Origin: Burkholderia thailandensis E264
GTDB lineage: Bacteria; Pseudomonadota; Gammaproteobacteria; Burkholderiales; Burkholderiaceae
Assembly (NCBI RefSeq): GCF_000012365.1
Contig: NC_007650.1
Location: 2,790,001-2,854,000, forward strand
DNA length: 64,000 nucleotides
Reading direction: 5' to 3'
The notes beneath the pieces were generated by a model. That model was not told the DNA's origin. It saw only the letters and a program-made list of their open reading frames with translations, and ran no database searches. Shown one piece after another: positions 27,575-38,445 of the stretch (within the stretch, counting starts at the first letter, position 1; each line of letters begins with the position of its first letter). The translations under genes and the position numbers were made by a program.

Positions 27575-28975
27575 TCAGATGTGCAACGCGTGGCCGAGCG
27601 CGCGGAGCGCGGCTTCCATCACCGCTTCTCCGAGCGTCGGGTGCGCATGAATCGTACCACCGACGTCCTCGAGGCGCGCGCCCATTTCGAGCGATTGCGA
27701 GAACGCGGCCGCGAGCTCGGACACGCCGACGCCCACCGCCTGCCAGCCGACGATCAGGTGATCGTCGCGGCGCGCGACGACGCGTACGAAGCCGTCCGCG
27801 CCTTCGAGCGTCAACGCGCGGCCGTTCGCGGCGAACGGAAACGACGCGCTCAGGCATTCTCCGAACGCGCGCTCGGCTTCGTCGGGCGCGAGCCCGGCCG
27901 ACACGACCTCGGGATCGGTGAAGCAGATCGCGGCGATCGCGGCGGGCACGAAATGGCGCTTCTTGCCGGCCACGATCTCGGCGACCATCTCGCCTTGCGC
28001 CATCGCGCGATGCGCGAGCATCGGCTCGCCCGTCAGATCGCCGATCGCCCATACGTTGCGCATCGACGTGCGGCACGCGTCGTCGATTTTCAGCGCGGCG
28101 CCCGCGCGGTCGAGCTGCAGCGTCTCGAGCCCCCAGCCCTGCGTGCGCGGACGGCGGCCGACCGTCACGAGCACCTGGTCGGCGGCGAGTTCGGTCTGCT
28201 CGTGCCTGTCGTCCCGCACGCGCACCGCATCGCCGCGCGCGTTCAGCCCGAGCACCTCGTGGCCGAGATGCACGCGCACGCCGAGGCGCTTGAGCGAAGC
28301 GGCAACGGGCTTCGTCAGCTCCGCGTCGTAGATCGGCAGGATGCGCTCGCGCGCCTCGACGACGGTCACGTCGACGCCGAGCTTGCGGTACGCGATGCCG
28401 AGCTCGAGCCCGATGTAGCCGGCCCCGACGACGACGAGCCGCTTGGGCAGCACGCGCGGCGACAGTGCCTCGGTCGACGAAATCACATTGCCGCCGAACG
28501 GCATCGCCGGCAGCTCGACGGGCTCGGAGCCCGCGGCAAGCAGCAGATGCTCGCATTCGATCCGCATGCGCGCGCCGTCGCCCATGTCGACCTCGACGGT
28601 CTTGCCGTCGACGACGCGCGCGTCGCCGTGCACGACCTCGACGCCGTTCTTCTTGAGCAGCGCGCCGACGCCGCCCGTCAGCTTCTTCACGATGCCGTCC
28701 TTCCACGCCACCGTGCGCGCGATGTCGATCGCGGGCGCCTCGGTGCGGATGCCGAGCGGCGAATCGCCGGCGAAGCCGCGCACCTTGTCGAATTCACCCG
28801 CCGCGTGAATCAGCGCCTTCGACGGAATGCAGCCGATGTTCAGGCACGTGCCGCCCAGTCTGTCGCGCTCGACGAGAATCGTGCGCACGCCGAGCTGCCC
28901 CGCGCGAATCGCGGCGACATAGCCGCCCGGCCCGCCGCCGATCACGAGCAGGGTTGTTGTCTTGGTGTCGCTCAT
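27575..28975 (-). CDS. lpdV: Dihydrolipoyl dehydrogenase (E3)
   Basis: 466 aa, full length. FAD motif [20 protein letters not shown], redox-active disulfide [23 protein letters not shown] motif [23 protein letters not shown] site [20 protein letters not shown], and catalytic His-Glu dyad [19 protein letters not shown]. Reoxidises dihydrolipoamide of the E2 encoded 5 bp upstream. Last gene of the four-gene operon. Confidence 0.95.
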   Translation of the reverse strand: MSDTKTTTLLVIGGGPGGYVAAIRAGQLGVRTILVERDRLGGTCLNIGCIPSKALIHAAGEFDKVRGFAGDSPLGIRTEAPAIDIARTVAWKDGIVKKLTGGVGALLKKNGVEVVHGDARVVDGKTVEVDMGDGARMRIECEHLLLAAGSEPVELPAMPFGGNVISSTEALSPRVLPKRLVVVGAGYIGLELGIAYRKLGVDVTVVEARERILPIYDAELTKPVAASLKRLGVRVHLGHEVLGLNARGDAVRVRDDRHEQTELAADQVLVTVGRRPRTQGWGLETLQLDRAGAALKIDDACRTSMRNVWAIGDLTGEPMLAHRAMAQGEMVAEIVAGKKRHFVPAAIAAICFTDPEVVSAGLAPDEAERAFGECLSASFPFAANGRALTLEGADGFVRVVARRDDHLIVGWQAVGVGVSELAAAFSQSLEMGARLEDVGGTIHAHPTLGEAVMEAALRALGHALHI

Positions 28976-28979
28976 CGAA

Positions 28980-30431
28980 TCATTCCACGAAAAGAAGGGC
29001 GGGTTGCTCGAGCAGCGCGCGCACGGCCTGGATGAACTCGGCCGCGTCCATGCCGTCGATCACGCGATGATCGAACGACGAAGACAGGTTCATCAACTTG
29101 CGCGCGACGACCGCGCCCGCGCGGAACATCGGCCGCTCGACGATCCGGTTCACGCCGACGATGCCGACCTCCGGCGAATTGATGACGGGCGTCGACGCGA
29201 TGCCGCCGAGCGCGCCCAGGCTCGTGATCGTGATCGTCGAGCCCGACAGCTCGTCGCGCTCCGCGCGGCCCGCGCGCACCGCGTCCGCGAGCCGCGCGAT
29301 CTCGGCGGCGATCGCCCACGGATCGCGCGCCTCCGCGTGGCGCACGACGGGCACCATCAGGCCGGCCTTGCTCTGCGTCGCGACGCCGAGATGCACCGCG
29401 CCGTGACGCGTGACGACGCCGGCTTCGTCGTCGTAGCGCGCGTTGATCTGCGGAAAGTCGCGCAGCGCGATCACCATCGCGCGCGCGAGGAACGGCAGCA
29501 CCGTCAGGCGGCCGCGCATGTCGCCGTACTTGCGGTTCAGCTCGGCGCGCAGCGCTTCGAGTTCGGTGACATCGATCTCCTCGACGTAGCTGAAATGCGG
29601 AATGCGGCGCTTCGCGTCCTGCATCCGCTGCGCGATCTTGCGGCGCAGGCCGATCACGGGCACCGCCTCCTCGTCGTGGCGCTCGACGTACGCGGCGTGG
29701 CCGCCGCGCGCGCGCGGCTCGGCCGCGCCGCGGCCTTGCAGGTACGCGTCGAGATCCTCGTGCAGAATCCGGCCCGCCTCGCCCGTGCCGTGCACGTAGC
29801 GCAACTCGACGCCGAGATCCCATGCGCGCTTGCGCACCGCGGGCGATGCGAGCGGACGCTCGCCCGGCCGCCGCGCGGGCGGCGGCGATGCGCTCTCGCG
29901 CGCGGCCGGCCGCGCGTCGGCGAACGCGCCGCGCGATGCGTTTCGCGCTTCGCGCTCGTCGCTGTGTTCGCGATCCGCGCGATCGTGATCGCGCTCGTCT
30001 TTCGCGTTCGGCGCGTCGCTCGATGCGGCGCGCGGCGCGTCGAAATCGCGCTCGCCGCGCACGGATGCCGCGCCCGCATGCGCATGCGCGGCGTCGGCGA
30101 TGCGCTCCCGCGCCGCGGCCTCGCCGCGCGCGTCGCCGTTCGCCGCCGCGCCGGCGAGCGCGCCATCGCCGCCCTTGTGATTGCCGTCGCCTTCGACTTC
30201 GAGCCGCACGAGCTCGCTGCCCACCGCGAGCACGTCGCCCTCCTTGCCGCCCAACGCGACGACGACGCCCGTGACGGGCGACGGAATCTCGACCGACGCC
30301 TTGTCGGTCATCACGTCGGCGATCGCCTGGTCTTCCTTCACGCGATCGCCGATCTTCACGTGCCACAGCCCGAGCTCGACCTCCGCGATCCCTTCGCCGA
30401 TATCCGGCATCTTGATGACGTGGATGCCCAT
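28980..30431 (-). CDS. bkdB: Branched-chain 2-oxo acid dehydrogenase E2 (acyltransferase)
   Basis: 483 aa. Single lipoyl domain (residues 1-80) with the lipoylated lysine in [17 protein letters not shown]; a long, unusually charged linker (about 80-195, rich in Asp, Glu, Arg, Ala); an E3-binding domain [20 protein letters not shown]; then the catalytic trimerising domain ending with the active-site histidine in [20 protein letters not shown]. Starts 2 bases after the E1beta stop. Transfers branched acyl groups to CoA (isobutyryl-, isovaleryl-, 2-methylbutyryl-CoA). Confidence 0.93.
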   Translation of the reverse strand: MGIHVIKMPDIGEGIAEVELGLWHVKIGDRVKEDQAIADVMTDKASVEIPSPVTGVVVALGGKEGDVLAVGSELVRLEVEGDGNHKGGDGALAGAAANGDARGEAAARERIADAAHAHAGAASVRGERDFDAPRAASSDAPNAKDERDHDRADREHSDEREARNASRGAFADARPAARESASPPPARRPGERPLASPAVRKRAWDLGVELRYVHGTGEAGRILHEDLDAYLQGRGAAEPRARGGHAAYVERHDEEAVPVIGLRRKIAQRMQDAKRRIPHFSYVEEIDVTELEALRAELNRKYGDMRGRLTVLPFLARAMVIALRDFPQINARYDDEAGVVTRHGAVHLGVATQSKAGLMVPVVRHAEARDPWAIAAEIARLADAVRAGRAERDELSGSTITITSLGALGGIASTPVINSPEVGIVGVNRIVERPMFRAGAVVARKLMNLSSSFDHRVIDGMDAAEFIQAVRALLEQPALLFVE

Positions 30432-30432
30432 G

Positions 30433-31476
30433 TCAATTCTCCATCGCGCGCCGCAGCGCGTCGCCGACCCGGTTCGGGCCCGGGAAATACGCCCATTCCT
30501 GCGCATGCGGATACGGCGTGTCCCAGCCGGTCACGCGCTCGACGGGCGCTTCGAGCCAATGGAAGCAGTGCTCCTGCACGAGCGCGACGAGTTCCGCGCC
30601 GAAGCCGCAGGTGCGCGTCGCCTCGTGCACGACGACGCAGCGCCCCGTCTTGCGCACCGATTCGACGATCGTGTCGAGATCGAGCGGCCACAGGCTGCGC
30701 AGGTCGATCACCTCGGCGTCGATGCCGGTTTCCTCGGCGGCCGCGAGCGACACGTGCACGGTCGTCCCATACGTGAGCACCGTCACCTCGCCGCCGGCGC
30801 GCACGATCGCCGCCGAATCGAGCGGCACCGTGTAGTAGCCGTCGGGCACGCGGCTCGCCGGATGCTTGCTCCAAGGCGTCACCGGCCGCTCGTGATGGCC
30901 GTCGAACGGGCCGTTGTAGAGCCGCTTCGGCTCGAGGAAGATCACCGGATCGTCGCTCTCGATCGCCGAGATCAGCAGCCCCTTCGCGTCGTACGGATTC
31001 GACGGCATCACGGTGCGCAGCCCGCACACCTGCGTGAACATCGCCTCGGGGCTCTGGCTGTGCGTCTGGCCGCCGTAGATGCCGCCGCCGCACGGCATGC
31101 GGATCGTCAGCGGCGCGATGAACTCGGCCGCCGACCGGTAGCGCAGCCGCGCGGCCTCCGACACGATCTGGTCGGACGCCGGATAGAAATAATCGGCGAA
31201 CTGGATCTCGCAGACGGGGCGCAGCCCGTACGCGCCCATGCCGACCGCCGCGCCGACGATGCCGCCTTCGTTGATCGGCGCGTCGAACACGCGCGACTTG
31301 CCGTACTTGTTCTGCAGTCCTTCCGTGCAGCGGAACACGCCGCCGAAATAGCCGACGTCCTGCCCGAACACCACCACGTTGTCGTCGCGCTCGAGCATCA
31401 CGTCCATCGCCGAGCGCAAAGCCTGGATCATGGTCATCGGCGAATTCGCCGGACCTTCTTTGCCTGCTGTCGTCAT
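30433..31476 (-). CDS. bkdA2: Branched-chain 2-oxo acid dehydrogenase E1 beta
   Basis: 347 aa. Transketolase pyrimidine-binding domain with NVVVFGQDVGYFGGVFRCTE (the conserved E/D-D-V-G signature) and FDAPINEGGIVGAAVGMGAY; C-terminal transketolase domain with RRSLWPLD-like IDLRSLWPLDLDTIVESVRK and VVHEATRTCGFGAELVALVQ. Forms the E1 heterotetramer with the alpha subunit, the decarboxylase step for 2-oxo acids from Val, Leu and Ile. Five bases separate it from the alpha gene. Confidence 0.94.
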   Translation of the reverse strand: MTTAGKEGPANSPMTMIQALRSAMDVMLERDDNVVVFGQDVGYFGGVFRCTEGLQNKYGKSRVFDAPINEGGIVGAAVGMGAYGLRPVCEIQFADYFYPASDQIVSEAARLRYRSAAEFIAPLTIRMPCGGGIYGGQTHSQSPEAMFTQVCGLRTVMPSNPYDAKGLLISAIESDDPVIFLEPKRLYNGPFDGHHERPVTPWSKHPASRVPDGYYTVPLDSAAIVRAGGEVTVLTYGTTVHVSLAAAEETGIDAEVIDLRSLWPLDLDTIVESVRKTGRCVVVHEATRTCGFGAELVALVQEHCFHWLEAPVERVTGWDTPYPHAQEWAYFPGPNRVGDALRRAMEN

Positions 31477-31481
31477 CGCTG

Positions 31482-32714
<1,233 letters not shown>

Positions 32715-33352
32715 TCAATTGTCTCCACGTTTGATTTTGTCGCACGCTTCGTCGCAGAGCGTAACAAAGTTATCGCGCGTGGTGAAAGCTTCTTCGGACT
32801 CGGAGTCGCCCCGATTTTCAAACGGTCGCCGGAATGTTATGACACCGCTTAGCACGCTCGTTCGCACGGCGTCGATCGCGCGCGCCGCATGCTGCGGATG
32901 CGACAGCGCGCGGCATGTTGCCGTGCATGCGGCGCGCGCGTTCGCCGAGTTCGTTTTTGTGCGGCGCGCAAGCGCGTTCGCGCGTTCGGCCCCGTCCGGC
33001 GTTCGCGTATCGCGCGGCCGGCACGCGCCGCGCGCGATTCCCCCACTCGCGTGACGACTTATGCGCGTGCGTGCGCGCGCCGATGCGGAGAACGGCCGCG
33101 CATCGCGATCCGAATATCGCTTATCACCATCATCAATTTCCGCGGTTTCGCGTTTCGTCCTAGACTCCCCAAAACGCGACATCGATCGATGTGAATATCG
33201 ACGAGCCGGCGCGCACCCGCCTCGACCGTTCTCGCATCGCCCGCGCGGCCTGCGCGGGCGCGCGAGATCCGCTCATTCACGACAGGGAAACCGCCCGCGC
33301 GCGACATCGCCCGGATTCCCAATCATCGCCACGCCGCCGCCTGCTTTCGCCC
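32715..33352. other. 638-bp divergent intergenic region
   Basis: Contains the promoters of the bkd operon (minus) and DUF6670 gene (plus). The AT-richer 100 bp before the E1alpha start hold several candidate -10/-35 elements, but none with good spacing. Open frames here look spurious. Confidence 0.4.
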
Positions 33353-34480
33353 ATGAACTCGCCCCCCGCCCCGGACAACGCCCCGCCCGCCGCCGCCACG
33401 CGCACGAGCCCGCTGATGTCGGCGCTCGCGCGCATCGTCGTCACCGCGCTGCTGCCGAGAATCGATCGCGCGGCCGAGGCGTCGACGCGCCCGTTCGTCA
33501 CGCCCGACATGCTCGTGCCACACGTGCGCGACAAGCGCCACGGGCTCACGCATTACGGCATCTTCTTTCCGGAACTGCCGCAACCGCATCGATACTGCAA
33601 CGTGATGACGCTGCTCGGCGCAACGGGCAGCGTCGCGTTCGACAACGACTACCTGGTCGACGGCGATCCGCGCGACGTCGCGACGGTGCTGTCGTCGACG
33701 GCCGCCGACGGCGCGCATCACTATCGCGCGTACTCGATCGCGCGCGACTGCGCGGTGCGGCGTGCGAGCACGGTCGTCGCGTTCGGCGACGACCTGACGA
33801 TCGCGGGCGCGTACCCGCGCTACACGGTGCGGGCCGATTACGCACACTTCGGCCTCGACGTCGGGATCGACTGCACCGATATCGCGTCGTGGTTCGTCCG
33901 CAACGTCGCATACGACCATCTGAGCCTGCTCGCGACGTGCTCGGGCACGATCCGCCACGATGGCCGCACGATGCCGCTCGATACGCTATGCACGTTCGAA
34001 TACGCGCGGACGACGACGCCGCAAGCGTGGTTTGCAAAGCCGATCGGCGAGCGCTGGAAACTGCCGCTCGATTTCTTCACGTATCAGATCGTGAACCTCG
34101 GCGATGGCATCCAGTTGCTGCTGACCGAAGTGCGCGTGCTCGGCGAGAATGCGTTCAGGGGCATCCATCTGCGCGCGCTCGACGGCACGGCCGAGATTCA
34201 CGAGCGCGGCGTCGCGTTCGCCGTCGACGAATACCGGCCGGAGCCCGCGAGCGCGCCGGACGGCCGGCGCATGCGGCTGCCGCACCGGCTGTCGTGGGCC
34301 GCGCGCGACGGCGCGGGCCGGCCGTGGCTCGAACTGCGCGCCACGATCGACTGCCCCTGGCGCTTCGGCCACGGGCGCGGCTATGTCTCGAGCTATCGCT
34401 TCGACGGCTTCGTCAAGGGCCGCGCGTGCAGCGGCCGGGGGTACATCGAGTACGTCGATTGCGACGCGTCGCAGCGCTGA
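33353..34480 (+). CDS. DUF6670-family protein
   Basis: 375 aa. Recognised as resembling uncharacterised Burkholderia proteins annotated DUF6670 (probably a beta-rich lipocalin/AttH-like fold). Visible features: LTHYGIFFPELPQPHRYCNV, DNDYLVDGDPRDVATVLSST, ASWFVRNVAYDHLSLLATCS and GYVSSYRFDGFVKGRACSGR, with many aromatic-charged alternations consistent with beta strands. ATG at 33353 selected; the frame is open upstream without family likeness. It begins a plus-strand group with an SRPBCC protein and lies near lipid-type oxidoreductases. Confidence 0.65.
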   Translation: MNSPPAPDNAPPAAATRTSPLMSALARIVVTALLPRIDRAAEASTRPFVTPDMLVPHVRDKRHGLTHYGIFFPELPQPHRYCNVMTLLGATGSVAFDNDYLVDGDPRDVATVLSSTAADGAHHYRAYSIARDCAVRRASTVVAFGDDLTIAGAYPRYTVRADYAHFGLDVGIDCTDIASWFVRNVAYDHLSLLATCSGTIRHDGRTMPLDTLCTFEYARTTTPQAWFAKPIGERWKLPLDFFTYQIVNLGDGIQLLLTEVRVLGENAFRGIHLRALDGTAEIHERGVAFAVDEYRPEPASAPDGRRMRLPHRLSWAARDGAGRPWLELRATIDCPWRFGHGRGYVSSYRFDGFVKGRACSGRGYIEYVDCDASQR

Positions 34481-34780
34481 CGCCTCGCTTCTCGCCGGTT
34501 CCGTCGCACGCCGCCAGCATCTCGAGCGCGCTCGCCGGCGCGTTCGGCCGATGGGTGCGCGATGCTCGGCCCGGCGGCGGCGTCGCGAACTGAGCGCCGG
34601 CCGAGTACCGCGTGAACGCCGCCTTTGCGAACCGCCGCCGCGAATCGCCGCGCGCACGCGATTTGCGCCGTTCCGGCCCCGGCTTTCGCGCGGCGCAGCC
34701 ATTCGACCGCACCAACGCCGAAGCCCGCGCGGACGCTGTCTGCGCCGTTCGCGCTGCATCCGCACGGCATTCGTCCCGAT

Positions 34781-34810
34781 TGACGATGACATTGATCAAT
34801 GTCATCGTCA
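34781..34810. promoter_or_regulatory. 30-bp perfect palindrome, possible operator
   Basis: Bases 34781-34810 read identically on both strands, centred on TGATCA, outer ends TGACGATGAC and GTCATCGTCA. It is AT-rich compared with its surroundings and has no T-run, so an operator for a dimeric or tetrameric regulator fits better than a terminator. Regulator unknown. Confidence 0.6.
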
Positions 34811-34855
34811 TCACGTGTGCGACGAAACCCGCTGCCGTGGCGCACCGCAGCATCA

Positions 34856-34899
34856 GCCGGCGTGCAATCGAGCGACGCACCGCTCGATTGCACGCCGGC
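34856..34899. promoter_or_regulatory. 19-bp perfect inverted repeat (hairpin)
   Basis: Arms GCCGGCGTGCAATCGAGCG (34856-34874) and its exact complement (34881-34899) around a 6-base loop, 31 bp upstream of the SRPBCC start codon. In RNA it would form a very stable hairpin next to the ribosome-binding region. No T-run follows. May be an attenuator, a terminator of upstream transcription, or a mobile-repeat scar. Confidence 0.6.
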
Positions 34900-34930
34900 C
34901 GCCCCTCAACCCTCGAAACGCGACCTTCAT

Positions 34931-35371
34931 ATGAAACAGCAACGCATAGAAATCGCAGAAGAGTTCGACGCCCCGGTTCAGCAGGTCTTCCGCTTCTTCA
35001 GCGAGCACGAGAATCTCAAGTCGATCTTCTCGCCCGCGAGAATCCGCCGGATCAGCGACGGCGAGCCCGCGCGCAATGGCGTCGGCTCGGCGCGCGAGAT
35101 GCGCGTGCCGGGCGCGCCGCCGTTCGTCGAGACGGTGACTGCTTATCAGGAAAACGAACGCATCGAATACCGGATCACGCGCGGCAGCCCGCTGCGCGAC
35201 CATCTCGGCGTGATGCGCTTCGTTCCGATCGACGAGCGCCGCACGTATTTCCATTACGTGATCACGTTCGAGGGCAAGGTGCCGTTCGTCGCGCCGATCG
35301 TTCGGCACGTGCTGGAGGGCAGCATTCGCCGCGGGATCGGGAAAGTGGCGACGCGGCGGCTCTGGGCGTGA
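34931..35371 (+). CDS. SRPBCC-family protein
   Basis: 146 aa single START/polyketide-cyclase-like (SRPBCC) domain: IAEEFDAPVQQVFRFFSEHE N-terminal strand-helix, SAREMRVPGAPPFVETVTAY, ERIEYRITRGSPLRDHLGVM, YFHYVITFEGKVPFVAPIV and a long C-terminal helix. Binds a hydrophobic ligand in a helix-grip cavity. A second SRPBCC domain is encoded as part of the hydroxylase fusion 250 bp away on the other strand, suggesting common lipid or sterol-like substrates. Confidence 0.82.
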   Translation: MKQQRIEIAEEFDAPVQQVFRFFSEHENLKSIFSPARIRRISDGEPARNGVGSAREMRVPGAPPFVETVTAYQENERIEYRITRGSPLRDHLGVMRFVPIDERRTYFHYVITFEGKVPFVAPIVRHVLEGSIRRGIGKVATRRLWA

Positions 35372-35621
35372 GCGCGCACGAAGCGACGACAGGCCCGGTG
35401 CGCGCGGCACGCGCGATGGACTCCGGCGCGCGTGACATGCGTGACATGCGCGCCGCGCGCCGTCCAAGCGATTCGGCCGGCGTGACGAACGACGCGCCGC
35501 ACGACCTGCGCCGCGCGGCGGACCATCGGGCGCGCCCGGCATGCGCCGCGCGCGCGTCCACGCGACGGCGCTCGCCAAGCAGGCGAGCCGGCCGGCAAAC
35601 GGCTACCGCATGCGCGCGCCG

Positions 35622-36737
35622 TCATTCGTCGCACGCGGCTTCGAGCCGCCGCTTCAGCAGCGTCAGCGAATGCGCGGATTCGCGTTCGACACGCCGGCGC
35701 ATCACGAGCGCGTTCGCGAGCCGCAGCAGCGGGTTCGGCGAATGATAGTGCAGCGTGCGGGCAAAACGCGTGCCGTGCGCGCTGCGCCGGCACTCGTAGG
35801 TCAGCAGGATGCGCAGGCTGCCGGCCTCGTTCGAGGCGCGCGCCTGCCAGAGCGCGCCGGGTTCGGTGCGCACGACATCCCAGTGCAGATGGTCGACGCG
35901 CCCTGCCGCGCGCACGTCCTCGTCGAAACGGCTGCCGGCCGCGAGCGGGCCCGCCGGGCCGTCGACGTGCAGCGACGACGGATGCCACTGCGGCCAGCGC
36001 GACGCATCGCTCGCATACGCGAGCACGTCCGCGCGATCGCGCGCGATGTCGATCTCGTGCCGCATCCGCGTCGACATGTCGGCGCCGGGCTCCGCGCGCC
36101 ATCGGAGCGTGCCGTGCAGCCAGTCCATCAGCGGCCAGATGACGTCGAAGTTGCATGCGCGCATCAGATCGTCGCGATGATGAACCCGGTGCAGCGCGCG
36201 CATCTGCCGAATCCACGGCCACTTCGACAGCGGATGCGCGTCGGGCAGATGCTCGCACGCATGCATGCATTCGTACAGCAGATAGCCGCCGAGCATCGTG
36301 CTCGCGACAAGCCCCGCGACGTTCGCGTCGAAACGGCTCAGCGCGGCGTGCAACGCGAACAGACCGACGCTGAACACGACGATCAACCACGCCGGAAACA
36401 GGATCACGCGCCAGTCGCGCGCATCGCGGTACGCGATCTGCCCGTGCGCGAAGAAGCTGTGATGGTCGCCCGTGTGCCGGCGGTAGAACATCGCGCCGAA
36501 GCGGCGCTTGACATGGCCGACGTGCCGGTGAATCGTGAATTCGAGCCAGTTGAACAGCAGGAACGCGGCGGGCACGCTCGCCCATTGAACGGCGCTCACG
36601 CGCGCGACGTCTTTCAGGAAGAACGCGATCGCCGCGCATCCGTACGCGAGAACGAAGCCGCCGTGCAGCCATGCGTTGTAGCGCGGGTGAACGTTCGCGC
36701 GATAGCGCGCGCGGAATACGGTCACGTCCTGGGTCAT
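35622..36737 (-). CDS. Fatty-acid hydroxylase/SRPBCC fusion protein
   Basis: 371 aa. Residues about 1-210 are a membrane-bound di-iron FA_hydroxylase domain with hydrophobic helices and histidine boxes EFTIHRHVGH, YRRHTGDHHSF, ECMHACEHLP and HRVHHRDD. Residues about 220-371 form an SRPBCC lipid-binding domain (MRHEIDIARDRADVLAYASD, QARASNEAGSLRILLTYECR). Start at 36737 has an AGGAGACG ribosome-binding site. The fusion joins oxidation of a membrane lipid or sterol-like molecule with its binding. Divergent from a LysR gene 303 bp away. Confidence 0.83.
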   Translation of the reverse strand: MTQDVTVFRARYRANVHPRYNAWLHGGFVLAYGCAAIAFFLKDVARVSAVQWASVPAAFLLFNWLEFTIHRHVGHVKRRFGAMFYRRHTGDHHSFFAHGQIAYRDARDWRVILFPAWLIVVFSVGLFALHAALSRFDANVAGLVASTMLGGYLLYECMHACEHLPDAHPLSKWPWIRQMRALHRVHHRDDLMRACNFDVIWPLMDWLHGTLRWRAEPGADMSTRMRHEIDIARDRADVLAYASDASRWPQWHPSSLHVDGPAGPLAAGSRFDEDVRAAGRVDHLHWDVVRTEPGALWQARASNEAGSLRILLTYECRRSAHGTRFARTLHYHSPNPLLRLANALVMRRRVERESAHSLTLLKRRLEAACDE

Positions 36738-37040
36738 CTTCGTCTCCTGGCTGTGCGGCATGCGCGGCGCGCCGACGCGCGCCGGCTTGACCGCAGATTA
36801 GAGTAGCCCCGATGATTTCTCCAATCGAGCATCGTGATTTGACTTATTCACCGAACTGAATTCGATCATGCGCCGCGCCGATATGTCGAACGATCCAGCC
36901 GATTGCGAACGCCGCGCGCGCATGTCGCGCATGTCGCGCATGTCGCGCATGTCGGCACAACGGCGCGCGGCGCGTACGCGCGCTCGCGCGTGCCGAGCGG
37001 ATGCCGCGCGCGGCATGCACCCCTCCCGGAGCGCCGCCGA
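36738..37040. other. 303-bp divergent region with a 9-bp tandem repeat
   Basis: Separates the hydroxylase fusion and the LysR gene. The patch at 36795-36880 is the least GC-rich part and probably holds both promoters. A CATGTCGCG repeat follows (listed separately). Confidence 0.5.
36921..36953. repeat. 9-bp tandem repeat (CATGTCGCG)n
   Basis: Three exact copies of CATGTCGCG from 36921 and a partial fourth, 90 bp upstream of the LysR start. Such simple repeats are length-variable in the B. pseudomallei group. Confidence 0.8.
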
Positions 37041-37976
37041 ATGATCCAGAATCTGCGTCAGCTCGACCTGAACCTGCTGCTCGTGTTCGACGCGCTGATG
37101 CAGGAGCAGAACCTGTCGCGCGCCGCGGTGCGGCTGCACATGAGCCAGCCGGCCGTCAGCAATGCGCTGACGCGGCTGCGCCAGCAACTGGGCGAGTCGC
37201 TCTTCACGCGCACCGCGCGCGGCATGACGCCGACCGCGCAGGCGCGCGCGCTGTACGAGCCGGTTCGTCAAGCGCTGTATCTGCTGCAGATCGGGCTCGG
37301 CCCGCAAACCGATTTCGAACTCGACACGCATCATCTTTTCAAGCTGTCGATGAACGATTACGGGCAAACGGTGCTGCTGCCCGATCTGCTCGCGCACATC
37401 AAGTCGCGCGCGCCGAACGTGATGCTCTCGGTGCAGAGCGACGACGCCGGCTCGATTCCCGCGCAGCTGACGACGGGCACGCTCGATCTCGCGATCGACT
37501 ATCTGCATTTCGACAATCCGGAGCTCTGCTACGAGCCGCTGCACGAAGAGCATCTCGTCGTGATCGGGCGCGCCGGCCATCCTGCGTTCGCCGGCGGGCT
37601 CGCGCTGCGCGGCTATGAGGAGAGCGGGCACGTATCGATCCAGCCGCGCGACAGGCGCGGCTCGCCGCTCGAGATCGTGCTCGGCTCCGCGCGCGTGCGG
37701 CGCGTCGTGCATCTGCAGGTGCCGCACTATCTGACGATCCCCGCGCTCGTCGCGAAATCGGACCTGCTCGGCACGATCCCGCGCCGGCTCGCCGAGCGGT
37801 TCGCCGATGTCTATGCGCTGCAGATCGCGCCGCTGCCGATCGACATCGCGCCGATCCAGGTGAGCCTCATCTGGCATCGGCAGCAGGATGCGCAGCCCGG
37901 CCTGCGCTGGCTGCGCGAGCAGATCGTCGTCACGCACCGCGCGATCGTCGAGCGCGCCGAGCACGCGCCGGCGTGA
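37041..37976 (+). CDS. LysR-family transcriptional regulator
   Basis: 311 aa. HTH_1 domain RQLDLNLLLVFDALMQEQNL, SQPAVSNALTRLRQQLGESL; effector domain of the NodD/NahR-like subgroup (FKLSMNDYGQTVLLPDLLAH, NVMLSVQSDDAGSIPAQLTT, GTLDLAIDYLHF). The ATG at 37041 follows GGAGCG at suitable distance. Divergent from the fatty-acid hydroxylase fusion, its likely target. Downstream on the opposite strand is a decayed DUF2834-type gene. Confidence 0.9.
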   Translation: MIQNLRQLDLNLLLVFDALMQEQNLSRAAVRLHMSQPAVSNALTRLRQQLGESLFTRTARGMTPTAQARALYEPVRQALYLLQIGLGPQTDFELDTHHLFKLSMNDYGQTVLLPDLLAHIKSRAPNVMLSVQSDDAGSIPAQLTTGTLDLAIDYLHFDNPELCYEPLHEEHLVVIGRAGHPAFAGGLALRGYEESGHVSIQPRDRRGSPLEIVLGSARVRRVVHLQVPHYLTIPALVAKSDLLGTIPRRLAERFADVYALQIAPLPIDIAPIQVSLIWHRQQDAQPGLRWLREQIVVTHRAIVERAEHAPA

Positions 37977-37989
37977 CGCATGCCGTGTC

Positions 37990-38445
37990 CGCCGCCATGC
38001 GCGCGGCATTGCAGCCGCGCCGTAGCCGATCGCGAACGCCGCGATCGGCGCGAGGCCGGGGATGTCGCCCGCACGCAGGCTGCGCGTCTCCGGCATCGGC
38101 CGGTTCGCGGCCGCGCGCGCGCGTTCGTAACGCATCAGGAACGGCGAAAACGCAACGCTGATCGCCACGGCGGCGCTCAGTGCGATGTAGATCCACGCGC
38201 CGCGCATCGCGAGGCCCCGCGCTTCGAGCGCGAACCGGAGGAACAGCGCGGCCCGAGCAGCAAGATGTCGACCGTGATCGGCCGGCTCGCGGGATTCGCG
38301 AGCGCGTCGAGCAGGAAGCGCGGCCCGACGGCCGCCGCGCCGAGCAGCAGATATTGCGGGTTGTTGGCCCGGACGCCGCTCGGTGCGGCGAGCGCGATCA
38401 GGCCATATGCGACGCGAAGCAGTTTTCTCGGGATCGACGTGGCGC
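37990..38445 (-). pseudogene. Frameshifted DUF2834-like membrane protein gene
   Basis: On the minus strand one frame reads RKLLRVAYGLIALAAPSGVR, ANNPQYLLLGAAAVGPRFLL and ANPASRPITVDILLLG; at about 38253 the similarity jumps by one base to AALFLRFALEARGLAMRGAW, IYIALSAAVAISVAFSPFLM. Together they match the pattern of DUF2834 proteins (small membrane proteins of about 110 aa). One missing base near the GGGCC at 38248-38255 explains it. No start codon is visible in the first frame, so the 5' end is also degraded or begins at a rare codon. Confidence 0.55.

Larger units (their letters stand above)
34481..34930. other. 450-bp intergenic region with strong inverted repeats
   Basis: No coding sequence. 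Holds a 30-bp perfect palindrome and, 45 bp later, a 19-bp perfect stem with a 6-base loop just upstream of the SRPBCC gene; both are listed separately. Confidence 0.6.

Noticed and set aside
34774..34800. FNR-type box in the 30-bp palindrome region
   Set aside because: Contains TTGATCAA but not the 4-base spacer; it is part of a longer perfect palindrome unlike the FNR boxes at 43-56 kb.
36903..37040. N-terminal extension of the LysR protein through the CATGTCGCG repeat
   Set aside because: Repeat-derived residues with no family likeness; ATG at 37041 fits the LysR N-terminus and has a ribosome-binding site.
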